Shown here: piece by piece, positions 1 through 7,141 of the stretch
Position numbering within the stretch: position 1 is the stretch's first letter
Layout of the letters: each line of letters begins with the position of its first letter
Source: JAGQRJ01 sp041402045
GTDB taxonomy: Bacteria > Planctomycetota > J058
Direction of reading: 5' to 3'
DNA: 33,359 nucleotides
Assembly (NCBI GenBank): GCA_041402045.1
Contig: JAWKSZ010000083.1
Span: 1 to 33,359 of the forward strand
Notes under the pieces: model-generated
The model's database searches: none
What the model was told of the DNA's origin: nothing
The model's input: the letters and a program-made list of their open reading frames with translations, nothing else
Made by a program: the position numbers and the translations under genes

Positions 1-3000
1 GGGGTCGCCGCGGCCCACGAGCGCGGGGTCCTGCACCGGGATATCAAGCCCGAGAACGTGCTCCTGGGTCCGCTCGGACCGAAGCTCGCGGACTTCGGCC
101 TGGCCAAGGACCTCGACCGCGAGACCCTGACCGAGAGCGGGGCGACCCTGGGCACTCCGGGGTTCCTGGCCCCCGAGCAGATCGGCTCGGAGAAGGCGCG
201 CTGGGGGGAGACGACCGACGTCTACGGCCTGGGGGCGACCCTCTACTTCGCGCTCACCGGTCGCCCCCCGTTCCAGGGTCCGACCACGATCGCGACCCTG
301 GGGCAGGTCCTGCGCGCCGAGCCGCCCAGCGCGCGGGCGCTGAACCCGGCGGTGCCGGCGTGGCTGGACGCGCTGGTGCGACAGTGCCTGGCCAAGCTCA
401 ACGCCGAGCGCCCGCCGAGCGCGCTCGCCGTGCGCGCCGCGCTCATGCAGCGCCCGGCCGAGGTCACGTCGCGCCGCGCTCTCGCGGTGCTGGTCCCCGC
501 CTTGGCCTTGGGGGTCGTCCTCACTGCGGGGGGGCCGCTCGCCCGGCGCCTGAGCGGCGCGGTTGAGGGAGGGGGCCACACGGCGGACGTGCGCTCCGAC
601 GCTGCACCGGCCGCGCCGCCGCCGGCGGAGCCCCAAGACGTCGCCGTCGCCGAGCCGGTCGCTCCTGCGGAACCGGCCTCCCCGTTCGCCTCGCCGAAGG
701 CGCTGTTCGTCGCCGTCGCGGACCTGTGCGAGGTCGGGGACTTTGCGCAGGCCCTCGAGCTGCTCCACGACCACCCCGCGTGGGTCGAGGGCTCGGTGAC
801 CGGGGAGACCTTGTTGGCGTGGAGTCTGTTCGCGCTCGAGGACTTCGCGCCCGCGGCCGAGGCCGCCGAGCGCGCGGTGGCCCTGGATCCGCGCGAGGGG
901 GAGGCCTACCTCGCGTGGAGCATGAGCCTCGCCCGGCTGCTGGGCGCCCTGGACGATCGGGAGCGCGTGGGAGGAGTGACCCCGGAGCTCCTCGCTCAGC
1001 GCACCGCGTACCGGCGAGACCTCGCGCGCTGCCTGCCCTGGCTCGACCGGGGGGTGGAGTCCGATCCACAGGGCGCGGTGCCCCGTCGTCGGCGCGCGGC
1101 CGCGCGCCTGGCGTTGGGTCTCGCGCTGGAGTCCCTCGACGACTGCGCCGCGGGGCTGGAGGTGGACCCGCAGGACTCCGGGATCCTCGAGATCCGGGGG
1201 CGGGCGCAGGCCTCCCTCGAGGCCTGGGAGCAGGACGTCCTCGAGGGGCGGGCGCAGACGGTCGCGGGAGAACCCGACGAGGCGGTGGCTGCCTACGCGC
1301 GCGCCGCGCAGCAGGTCTCGCCCAAGCCGTTGGAGGTCGAGTCGTGCGCGCGCGCGCTCCTCGACGCCGGGCTCAGCGAGCTGGCGCTCGAGCTCCTGGA
1401 GCGCCGCTGGGCCGAGCTGAGGGGGAGGCCCGAGACCCTCACCCTGCGGGGCCGGTGCGCCCTCAGCGAAGCCTCTCAGGCGGGCCTGCCCTTCTTCCGC
1501 CGGGCGCGCGAGCTCGACCCCGACCATGCCCCTGCGCTGAAGTGGTGGGTCGCGGGCTTGCTCGAGCTCGAGGCCCGCGGGGCCCCCGAGGCGCGGGAGG
1601 CGGCGCGGATTCAGCTCCGGGACCTGCTCGAGGCCCTGGAGCGCGAGGCCAGGCTGCAGCCAGGAAACCCCACGCTCTGCGCGCTGCGGGCCCGGACGTA
1701 CCTCGCGCTGGGCAGGGACGGGGACGCGGAGCGCGAGTGCGCCCGCGGACTGCGGATCCACCCCCGGGACCCGCCCCTCGCCGCGCTCCGCGCCGCCCTC
1801 TGGGCCCGCGTCGAGCCGCCGACCCTGCAGTTCGCCCGCGAGCGCCTGGTGCGCGAGGCCGACGCGGCGAGCGTCGAGGCCTATGTGCGGGAGCTGCAGC
1901 GCGTCCCCCCCGACCTGCAGCGGGGCGAGCTCACCTGGACCGTGCGCAAGCTGGTCGCGTTCGGGCGGTTCGAGGTCGGGGAGCGCCTGCTCCAGCTCGA
2001 TCCCGGCCTGGGCGCGACCCCCCTGGGGGCGACGCTCCTGGCGCGGTGCCGCCTGGCGGCGAACGACCTCGAGCACGCGGCCGCCCTGGTCGGGTCGGCG
2101 CTAGCCAGGGATCCGAGCTACCTCCCTGCCTGGTCCGCGCAGTCCCACGTCTGGGAGACGCGCCTGGCCCGGGCCCTCGAGGTGCTGCTCCAGCGGGAGG
2201 ATCCCCACGAAGTGGCCGTGAAGCAGGAGGCGGCGCGTCGCCTCGAGGCGTGCCTGCCTCGACTCCAAGAGGCCGTCGCCGCTGCGCCCCGCGGGCTCGA
2301 TATCCAGCGACGCCTGGCCTTCACCCTCCTCGCCCTCGGTCGCGCGCAGGAGGCGTCCGAGGTCGCGAGGCGGGGCGCTCAGGACTACCCTCAGGATCCC
2401 GACCTGAACACGGTGCTGCGCAGCACGCGGAAGATCCTCGCTCAGCGCGAGGGGTCGGGGGCACCGTGGGAGGCTGAGCTCGACCGTGGTCTCCTGCTGG
2501 GGGACCAGGGTCGGGCGTCTGAGGCGGGGGCCGCCTTCGCGCGCGCCGTCGCCGGCGCCCCCGGACACGCCCTGCTGGACTGTGCTCAGCGCCTGCTGCG
2601 CGCGGGCCGCCTGTCGGAGGCGCAGCAGGCGCTGGAGCGCGACCCGTCGACGCGGACCACCGCCCGCGGCCTCACCGCCTGGGCGGAGCACGCGCTGCAG
2701 GGCGGCGCGGGCGAGGACGGGCTGCGGCTGCTCGCGGAGGCCCTGCGGCTGGACCCCGACTGTGCGCGGGCCCAGGAGGTTCGCGTGAGCTACCTGTTGA
2801 ACCTGGAGCGCACGATCGCGGAGGGACTCGACCGCGACCCCACTCACGCCCAGGGCAAGGAGGGGCGGCAGCGCGTGCTCACGCTGCTCGAGGGGTCCGG
2901 GCGCTTCCTCGACGGCGCCCTGCTGCGCACGCCGAACGACGTGCTCTACCTCCGCCTGCGGGCGCAGATCCTCCTCGCGCAGGGAGACCCGCAGGCGGCG

Positions 3001-3096
3001 CGCGCCCACTGCCTGCGCGGGTTGGAGGTTGCGCCCGACGACCGCAGCCTGCTGATCGTGCTGCACGCGGCCGAGTTCCAGGTGGCCCGGCGTTGA
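1..3096 (+). CDS. Ser/Thr protein kinase with TPR region (5' end missing)
   Basis: This is a Hanks-type kinase fused to a long TPR region; the reading frame is open from base 1, so the N-lobe lies upstream of the window. Numbering codons from base 1, the catalytic loop HRDIKPEN starts at codon 12, DFG is at 31-33 and the APE motif near 57-59, so the visible C-lobe looks catalytically intact. A hydrophobic segment at about codons 159-178 is probably the single membrane span. The remaining 850 or so codons are degenerate TPR helices with recurring ALxLDP-type motifs and probably lie outside the cytoplasm as a protein-binding sensor. The TGA at 3094-3096 is one base from the stop of the convergent hydrolase gene. 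A GTG at 58 could be taken as a start but would delete the HRD loop, so it is not the real one. Substrate and ligand cannot be read from the sequence. Confidence 0.9.
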   Translation, partial: GVAAAHERGVLHRDIKPENVLLGPLGPKLADFGLAKDLDRETLTESGATLGTPGFLAPEQIGSEKARWGETTDVYGLGATLYFALTGRPPFQGPTTIATLGQVLRAEPPSARALNPAVPAWLDALVRQCLAKLNAERPPSALAVRAALMQRPAEVTSRRALAVLVPALALGVVLTAGGPLARRLSGAVEGGGHTADVRSDAAPAAPPPAEPQDVAVAEPVAPAEPASPFASPKALFVAVADLCEVGDFAQALELLHDHPAWVEGSVTGETLLAWSLFALEDFAPAAEAAERAVALDPREGEAYLAWSMSLARLLGALDDRERVGGVTPELLAQRTAYRRDLARCLPWLDRGVESDPQGAVPRRRRAAARLALGLALESLDDCAAGLEVDPQDSGILEIRGRAQASLEAWEQDVLEGRAQTVAGEPDEAVAAYARAAQQVSPKPLEVESCARALLDAGLSELALELLERRWAELRGRPETLTLRGRCALSEASQAGLPFFRRARELDPDHAPALKWWVAGLLELEARGAPEAREAARIQLRDLLEALEREARLQPGNPTLCALRARTYLALGRDGDAERECARGLRIHPRDPPLAALRAALWARVEPPTLQFARERLVREADAASVEAYVRELQRVPPDLQRGELTWTVRKLVAFGRFEVGERLLQLDPGLGATPLGATLLARCRLAANDLEHAAALVGSALARDPSYLPAWSAQSHVWETRLARALEVLLQREDPHEVAVKQEAARRLEACLPRLQEAVAAAPRGLDIQRRLAFTLLALGRAQEASEVARRGAQDYPQDPDLNTVLRSTRKILAQREGSGAPWEAELDRGLLLGDQGRASEAGAAFARAVAGAPGHALLDCAQRLLRAGRLSEAQQALERDPSTRTTARGLTAWAEHALQGGAGEDGLRLLAEALRLDPDCARAQEVRVSYLLNLERTIAEGLDRDPTHAQGKEGRQRVLTLLEGSGRFLDGALLRTPNDVLYLRLRAQILLAQGDPQAARAHCLRGLEVAPDDRSLLIVLHAAEFQVARR

Positions 3097-3097
3097 G

Positions 3098-3835
3098 TCA
3101 GCGCGCGAGCAGGGCCGCCAGCTCCCGCGGGCGCTCGGCGACGACGTTGTGCCCGGCGGCGAGCACCGCGAACTCGCCGCGCGGGCAGGCCTCGGCGCCG
3201 CGCTCGGCGAGCGCGCGATAGGTCGGGTCGCGCTCGCCGGCGACCCACAGGGTGGGGCAGGCGAGCTGCGGCAGGCGGGCGCCGAGCCAGGGCTGCGCCC
3301 CTTGGCCCAGGCCACGCAGCGCCGCGGCCAAGCCCGCCGGCGACTGCTCCAGGCGCAGCGCGCGGTCGGCGGCGGCGGCCTCGGGGGCGAGGGCCGGGCG
3401 CACCAGCGGGCGCGCGAGCCAGGCCTCCACGAAGGCCGCGATCCCCTCGGCCTCGATCTGCTGGGCCAGGGCCTCGTCGTCGGCGCGCCGTCGGGCGCGG
3501 ACGTCGGGGGCCTCGATCCCGACGCCGGCGGAGACGAGCACCAGGCGCTCGACGAGCTCGGGGTGCGTCAGCGCGACCCCCAGCGCCAGGCGCCCGCCTT
3601 GGGAGTAGCCCAGGAGCGCGCGGGTGCCCGTGACGGTGAGGGTGGCGGCGACGGCGGCGACGGCGGCGTCCCAGCTCGCGGCGCGGGTCGCCGCTTGGCC
3701 GTGGCCGGGGAGGTCCGCGGCGACGAGCGCGCCGAGCTCCTCGGCCAGCGGGGCGAACATGCGCCCGTCGAGGCTGAACCCGTGGAGCGCGAGCAGCCCG
3801 GGGTCGCGGCCCCAGCGGCGGCAGGGCAGCTCCAC
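3098..3835 (-). CDS. alpha/beta hydrolase, MenH-like
   Basis: A 245-residue alpha/beta-hydrolase. The oxyanion-hole motif LALHGF is at about 15-20, the nucleophile elbow GYSQGG places Ser78, the acid is probably Asp203 in GERDPTY and the base His229 in AAGHNVV. The lid segment, with a run of Arg followed by ADDEALAQ and an FVEAW motif, resembles MenH (SHCHC synthase of menaquinone synthesis), although no other men gene is visible and a general esterase is possible. The GTG start at 3835 overlaps the stop of the upstream HAD gene by one base (TAGTG), which indicates translational coupling. Its stop lies one base from that of the convergent kinase gene. Fold and catalytic triad are clear; the substrate is inference. 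Confidence 0.85.
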   Translation of the reverse strand: MELPCRRWGRDPGLLALHGFSLDGRMFAPLAEELGALVAADLPGHGQAATRAASWDAAVAAVAATLTVTGTRALLGYSQGGRLALGVALTHPELVERLVLVSAGVGIEAPDVRARRRADDEALAQQIEAEGIAAFVEAWLARPLVRPALAPEAAAADRALRLEQSPAGLAAALRGLGQGAQPWLGARLPQLACPTLWVAGERDPTYRALAERGAEACPRGEFAVLAAGHNVVAERPRELAALLAR

Positions 3836-4479
3836 TACAGCCCCAGGGCCCGGCGCACCGCGCCGAGGTCCGGGTAGACGTGGGGCGTGATCCCGGCGAA
3901 GGAGGCCGGCGTGCTGTGGGTCGGGTCGGGGACCGCCCAGCAGGTCATGCCCGCGGCGCGGGCGGCGCGGGCGCCGGTGGGGCTGTCCTCCAGCGCCAGG
4001 CAGCGCGCGGGGTCGACCCTCAGGCGCTCCGCGGCGAGGAGGTACACGTCGGGGGCGGGCTTGCCGCGAGCGACCTCCTGGGCCGAGCAGCGGGTGGGGA
4101 AGCCCGGGGTCCAACCCAGGGTCTCGAGGGTCAGCTCGATCAGGCGGGTGGGGGAGCTCGACGCGATCGCCCGCGGACCCGCGGCGGAGGCGGCGACCAG
4201 CTCCGGGGCCCCCGGGCGCGGGCGCACCAGGCGCGGGATCCGCTCGAGCATGTTGGCGACCAGGTGCGCGCTCAGCGCCTGGGGGCTGGCCGTGAGCCCG
4301 TAGTGCGCGCGCACGCGCTCGGCCCACTCGAGCATGCCCAGGCCGACGGTGGTCAGGTGGAACGGGGCGTCGACCTTGGCGCCGTGGTCGTGCACGAGGG
4401 CGTGCTCGGCTTGCTTCCACACGGGCTCCGAGTCCACGAGCAGCCCGTCCATATCGAACACGATCGCCTCGAACTCCAC
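3835..4479 (-). CDS. HAD-family sugar-phosphate phosphatase (HxpB/YniC- or PGM-like)
   Basis: A 214-residue haloacid dehalogenase subfamily I phosphatase. Motif I is FDMDGLLVDSEP with nucleophile Asp9 and acid Asp11; motif II is ASSSP near 106-110; motif III is the Lys in GKPAPD (Lys140); motif IV is LEDSPTG (Glu164, Asp165). A helical cap follows motif I. The pattern DGLLVDSEPVWKQAE, then a short GLG motif, is closest to hexitol/2-deoxyglucose-6-phosphate phosphatases such as E. coli HxpB (YniC), with beta-phosphoglucomutase as the alternative. The GTG start at 4479 puts motif I next to the N-terminus, as is usual for the family. It is the first gene of a two-gene unit with the hydrolase and is divergent from the secreted protein at 4535. 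Confidence 0.9.
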   Translation of the reverse strand: MEFEAIVFDMDGLLVDSEPVWKQAEHALVHDHGAKVDAPFHLTTVGLGMLEWAERVRAHYGLTASPQALSAHLVANMLERIPRLVRPRPGAPELVAASAAGPRAIASSSPTRLIELTLETLGWTPGFPTRCSAQEVARGKPAPDVYLLAAERLRVDPARCLALEDSPTGARAARAAGMTCWAVPDPTHSTPASFAGITPHVYPDLGAVRRALGL

Positions 4480-4488
4480 TCGACCTCG

Positions 4489-4517
4489 CTGACCCCGCCG
4501 CGCCGGGGGCGTATCCT
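4489..4517 (+). promoter_or_regulatory. sigma-70-type promoter for the STN-like/FAD gene pair
   Basis: CTGACC at 4489-4494 and TATCCT at 4512-4517 are separated by exactly 17 bases. The start codon is 18 bases downstream of the -10 element. Spacing and position fit a housekeeping promoter; expression is inferred. Confidence 0.5.
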
Positions 4518-4534
4518 GGGCGCCGGAGGTGCCC

Positions 4535-5185
4535 ATGCTACGCACGATCCTGATCTGCGCCCTCGTCGGCGCGTCGACCCTGTCCGCCCAGGAACAAGGC
4601 CCCCCGCCCGGGGTCGAGGCCGAGCGCCCGAGCCTGGAGAAGCGGCTCGCGGAGCTGACCGTCGACCTCCACGGCGACATGACGGTGGGCGAGGCCCTAG
4701 CCTTCCTCACCGACGTCACCGAGCTCCCCTTCGTGCTCGGACACCTGGCGGCCGCGGACGCCGAGGTGACGGTCCAAGGGCAGGGGGTCAGCCTGTCCCA
4801 GCTCCTGGATACCCTCTGCGCTGCGGCGAAGCCCACTCTGGAGTGGGGGGTCGTGGACGGGGTGGTCGTACACCTGCGCAAGAAGGGGGCCCCGCTCCCC
4901 GCGCGGCCCAAGCTCGAGCCGGCGTGGCTGAAGGACCTGGGCGCGAGGAAGCTGAGCGTGAACTTCGACCCGCCCGTCGAGTTGCGTGACGCCGCGCAGC
5001 TCCTCGAGGAGTTGTTCCTGCTCCACCTCGACGTCCCCGAGGCGCTGGCGGAGAAGCCGGTGCAGGTGCGCGCTCGCGACCTGCCGTATCCCACGTTGCT
5101 GACCCTGATCGCCGACCAGGTCGGCGCCACCTGGAGAATGAAGGGCCACGGCGCGGCGTTCGTGCCTCGCGAAGCCAAGAAGTAG
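4535..5185 (+). CDS. secreted protein with two STN-like (secretin/TonB short N-terminal) domains
   Basis: A 216-residue exported protein. The ATG at 4535 is chosen because GGAGG (4525-4529) lies five bases before it; the in-frame GTG at 4529 overlaps that ribosome binding site. Residues 1 to about 20 form a signal peptide ending in an Ala-rich cleavage region before QEQG. Two repeats follow, each reading as beta strand, helix, strand: one around DLHGDMTVGEALAFLTD with TVQGQGVSLSQLLDTL, and one around VNFDPPVELRDAAQLLEEL with VRARDLPYPTLLTLI. This is the layout of STN domains found in secretins and TonB-dependent receptors. There is no secretin barrel, so it may be a periplasmic adaptor. The gene is three bases from the following oxidoreductase gene, probably in one operon. 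The domain call rests on pattern only. Confidence 0.75.
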   Translation: MLRTILICALVGASTLSAQEQGPPPGVEAERPSLEKRLAELTVDLHGDMTVGEALAFLTDVTELPFVLGHLAAADAEVTVQGQGVSLSQLLDTLCAAAKPTLEWGVVDGVVVHLRKKGAPLPARPKLEPAWLKDLGARKLSVNFDPPVELRDAAQLLEELFLLHLDVPEALAEKPVQVRARDLPYPTLLTLIADQVGATWRMKGHGAAFVPREAKK

Positions 5186-5188
5186 CGC

Positions 5189-6826
5189 GTGCGCCCGCCC
5201 CGGGGCCACCTGCTGCGACGGCGCGACGTGCTGCGCCTCGGCGCCGCCGGCGCGCTGGGTTGGCTCAGCGGCTGCCCCGAGCCCGCGCGCCGGCGGCTGC
5301 CGCTGCCCGAGGTCGTGCTCCACGGGCAGGACGTGAGCCTCGGGCACCGCCTGCGCGAGGCGCGGGCGGGCACGCCGGCGCGGGAGGTCGAGCACGACGT
5401 GCTCGTGGTCGGCGCCGGGGTCGCCGGGCTGAGCTGCGCCTGGCGCCTGCGGCGCGAGGGGCTCAGCCCGCGGGTGCTCGACCTGGGGCGCGAGCCCGGC
5501 GGCAACGCGCGCTCGGGGCGCAACGAGGTCAGCGCCTACCCCTGGGGCGCGCACTACCTGCGCGCGCCGACCCGCGAACACCCGGCCCTCGAGACCTTCC
5601 TACGCGAGGTCGGCGTGCTGCGCGGCGTCGACGCGCGGGGGCAGCTCGACTGGGACACCCGCGCGGTGTGCGCGGCGCCGCTCGAGCGCTGCTTCCAGGG
5701 CGGGGTGTGGAGCGAGGGCCTGCTGCCGCCGGGGCACGGGGCGGAGGACGGCGCCGAGCTCGCGCGCTTCGCGGAGCAGGTCGAGGCGCTCTCCCGCGCC
5801 CAGGGCGCGGACGGGCGCCGGGTGTTCTCGCTGCCCCTCGAGCGCAGCTCCCGCGACCCCGAATGGCTGGCCCTGGATCGCCAGAGCTTCGCCGCCTGGC
5901 TCGACGCCGAGGGCTACACCCGCCCCGCCGTGCGCTGGTACTTCGACTACGCCTGCCGCGACGACTACGGCTGCACCGCCGCGAGCACCTCGGCCTGGGC
6001 CGGGCTGCACTACTTCTGCGCGCGGCACACCGAGGACCCCACCCGCGACGTGTCCTTGACCTGGCCCGAGGGCAACGGGCGCCTGGTGCGGCTCCTGTTC
6101 GAGGCCCAGGGGGGCACGGACTTCGCCGGCCGCGCGCTGTGCGTCGGCCTCGAGCCCGGGGCCCCGGGGGAGCCGAGCGCGGCCACGCTCTACCACGCCG
6201 AGGAGGGCGCGCTGGTGCGGCACCGCGCGCGGCACCTGGTGTGGGCGGGCCCGCGCTTCCAGCTCGCGCGGCTCTTGCCCGAGCCGCCGCCGGGGGTCGA
6301 GAGCTTCAGCTATTCGCCCTGGCTGGTGGTCAACGTGACCCTGGCGCAGCCGCCCGGGGGCTACGGCGCGCCGCTCTCCTGGGACAACGTGCCCTACGAC
6401 TCGCCGTCCTTGGGCTACGTGCTGGCCACCCGCGACGCGCGCCCGGGGCAACCCTGCGTCGTCACCTGGTATCGCCCGTTCTTCGAGCTCGAACCGCCCC
6501 AGGCCCGCGAGGCGCTCTTGGCGCTGGACGAGGCCGCGATCCGCGAGCGCGTGTGCGCCGACCTGTTCGGCATGCACCCGACCCTCGAGGGCCAGGTCCT
6601 GGGCCTCGACGCCTGGCGCTGGGGCCACGCCCTGGTCCGCCCCACGCCGGGGTTCCTCTGGGGCGAGGCGCGGCAGGCGGCGACGGAGCCGCTGGGGTCC
6701 TTGGTGTGCGCGAACTCCGACCAGTCGGGGCTGCCCCTGTTCGAGGAGGCCTTCTACCGCGGCGTGGCTGCGGGGGAGCAGGTCCTGGCGGCCAGCGGGC
6801 GCGAGGTCACCTCGCTCCTGGGGTAG
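5189..6826 (+). CDS. Tat-exported FAD-dependent oxidoreductase (amine-oxidase-like)
   Basis: A 545-residue flavoprotein. The N-terminus has a twin-arginine signal (LLRRRDVLRLGAAGALGW) followed by LSGC, a possible lipobox, so it is probably folded in the cytoplasm and then exported as a lipoprotein. The dinucleotide-binding motif VVGAGVAGLSCAWRLRREG is at about 72-90, followed by the acidic end of strand 2 and a GGNARSGRNE segment typical of the amine oxidase/phytoene desaturase family. A middle segment YFDYACRDDYG may line the substrate pocket, and the C-terminal ANSDQSGLPLFEEAFYRG resembles the second FAD-contact region of the family. The GTG at 5189 has only a weak ribosome binding site and lies three bases after the preceding stop, which suggests coupling. 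The substrate is unknown. Confidence 0.85.
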   Translation: MRPPRGHLLRRRDVLRLGAAGALGWLSGCPEPARRRLPLPEVVLHGQDVSLGHRLREARAGTPAREVEHDVLVVGAGVAGLSCAWRLRREGLSPRVLDLGREPGGNARSGRNEVSAYPWGAHYLRAPTREHPALETFLREVGVLRGVDARGQLDWDTRAVCAAPLERCFQGGVWSEGLLPPGHGAEDGAELARFAEQVEALSRAQGADGRRVFSLPLERSSRDPEWLALDRQSFAAWLDAEGYTRPAVRWYFDYACRDDYGCTAASTSAWAGLHYFCARHTEDPTRDVSLTWPEGNGRLVRLLFEAQGGTDFAGRALCVGLEPGAPGEPSAATLYHAEEGALVRHRARHLVWAGPRFQLARLLPEPPPGVESFSYSPWLVVNVTLAQPPGGYGAPLSWDNVPYDSPSLGYVLATRDARPGQPCVVTWYRPFFELEPPQAREALLALDEAAIRERVCADLFGMHPTLEGQVLGLDAWRWGHALVRPTPGFLWGEARQAATEPLGSLVCANSDQSGLPLFEEAFYRGVAAGEQVLAASGREVTSLLG

Positions 6827-6841
6827 GAGCGGGCCCCGAGG

Positions 6842-6871
6842 AGCCAACGTCGAACCCGCCACGCGTTGGCT
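6842..6871. terminator. hairpin downstream of the oxidoreductase gene
   Basis: AGCCAACG (6842-6849) and CGTTGGCT (6864-6871) are perfect inverted copies around a 14-base loop, 16 bases after the stop codon. There is no T tract, so an intrinsic terminator is only one possibility; it may instead protect the mRNA 3' end. Confidence 0.35.
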
Positions 6872-6908
6872 GGGGCACGCGAAACCGCGCCGGCAGGACC
6901 GGGAATCC

Positions 6909-7059
6909 AAACCGCCAAGGACGCCAAGGACGCCAAGGCTCCGCTGATTCGCAGGCAAGAGACACGACGTGGACCCACGTCCTGCTGCTGCCTCACCTCC
7001 CACCCAGGAGGAGGGGCCGACAGGGCGGAGCCTTGGCGTCCTTGGCGGCCTTGGCGGTT
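6909..7059. repeat. intergenic inverted repeat of the CCGCCAAGG family
   Basis: The left arm (about 6910-6944) is made of three iterations of a CGCCAAGG(A/C) unit after AACCG and ends in CTCCGC. The right arm (7025-7059) is its reverse complement with one mismatch over 35 bases. The loop is 80 bases and contains no supported gene. Such arms would form a long cruciform or RNA hairpin. AACCGCCAAGG-type intergenic repeats are a non-coding repeat type; whether this one is mobile cannot be told here. A related unit recurs at 13471-13499 and a CCGCCGAGG variant in the arms at 13263-13655. Confidence 0.85.
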
Positions 7060-7106
7060 CCCTTCGTCTTCCGGTTGAGAGCGTGGCCGCGCGCCCGCGC
7101 CTCGGG

Positions 7107-7135
7107 TTGGCGGACCGACCGGGGCGGGTCAGAAT
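7107..7135 (+). promoter_or_regulatory. candidate promoter for the kinase/A2M pair, possibly leaderless
   Basis: TTGGCG (7107-7112) and CAGAAT (7130-7135) are 17 bases apart. The expected transcription start, 6-8 bases past the -10 element, falls on the GTG start at 7142, and no Shine-Dalgarno sequence precedes it. Leaderless translation is therefore inferred. Confidence 0.4.
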
Positions 7136-7141
7136 GGCCAG

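Noticed and set aside
4529..4531. GTG start for the STN-like protein
   Set aside because: It overlaps the GGAGG ribosome binding site; the ATG six bases on has the right spacing.
6842..7059. A gene between the oxidoreductase and kinase
   Set aside because: Short open frames here read only the inverted repeat arms and have no start signal or recognised motif.
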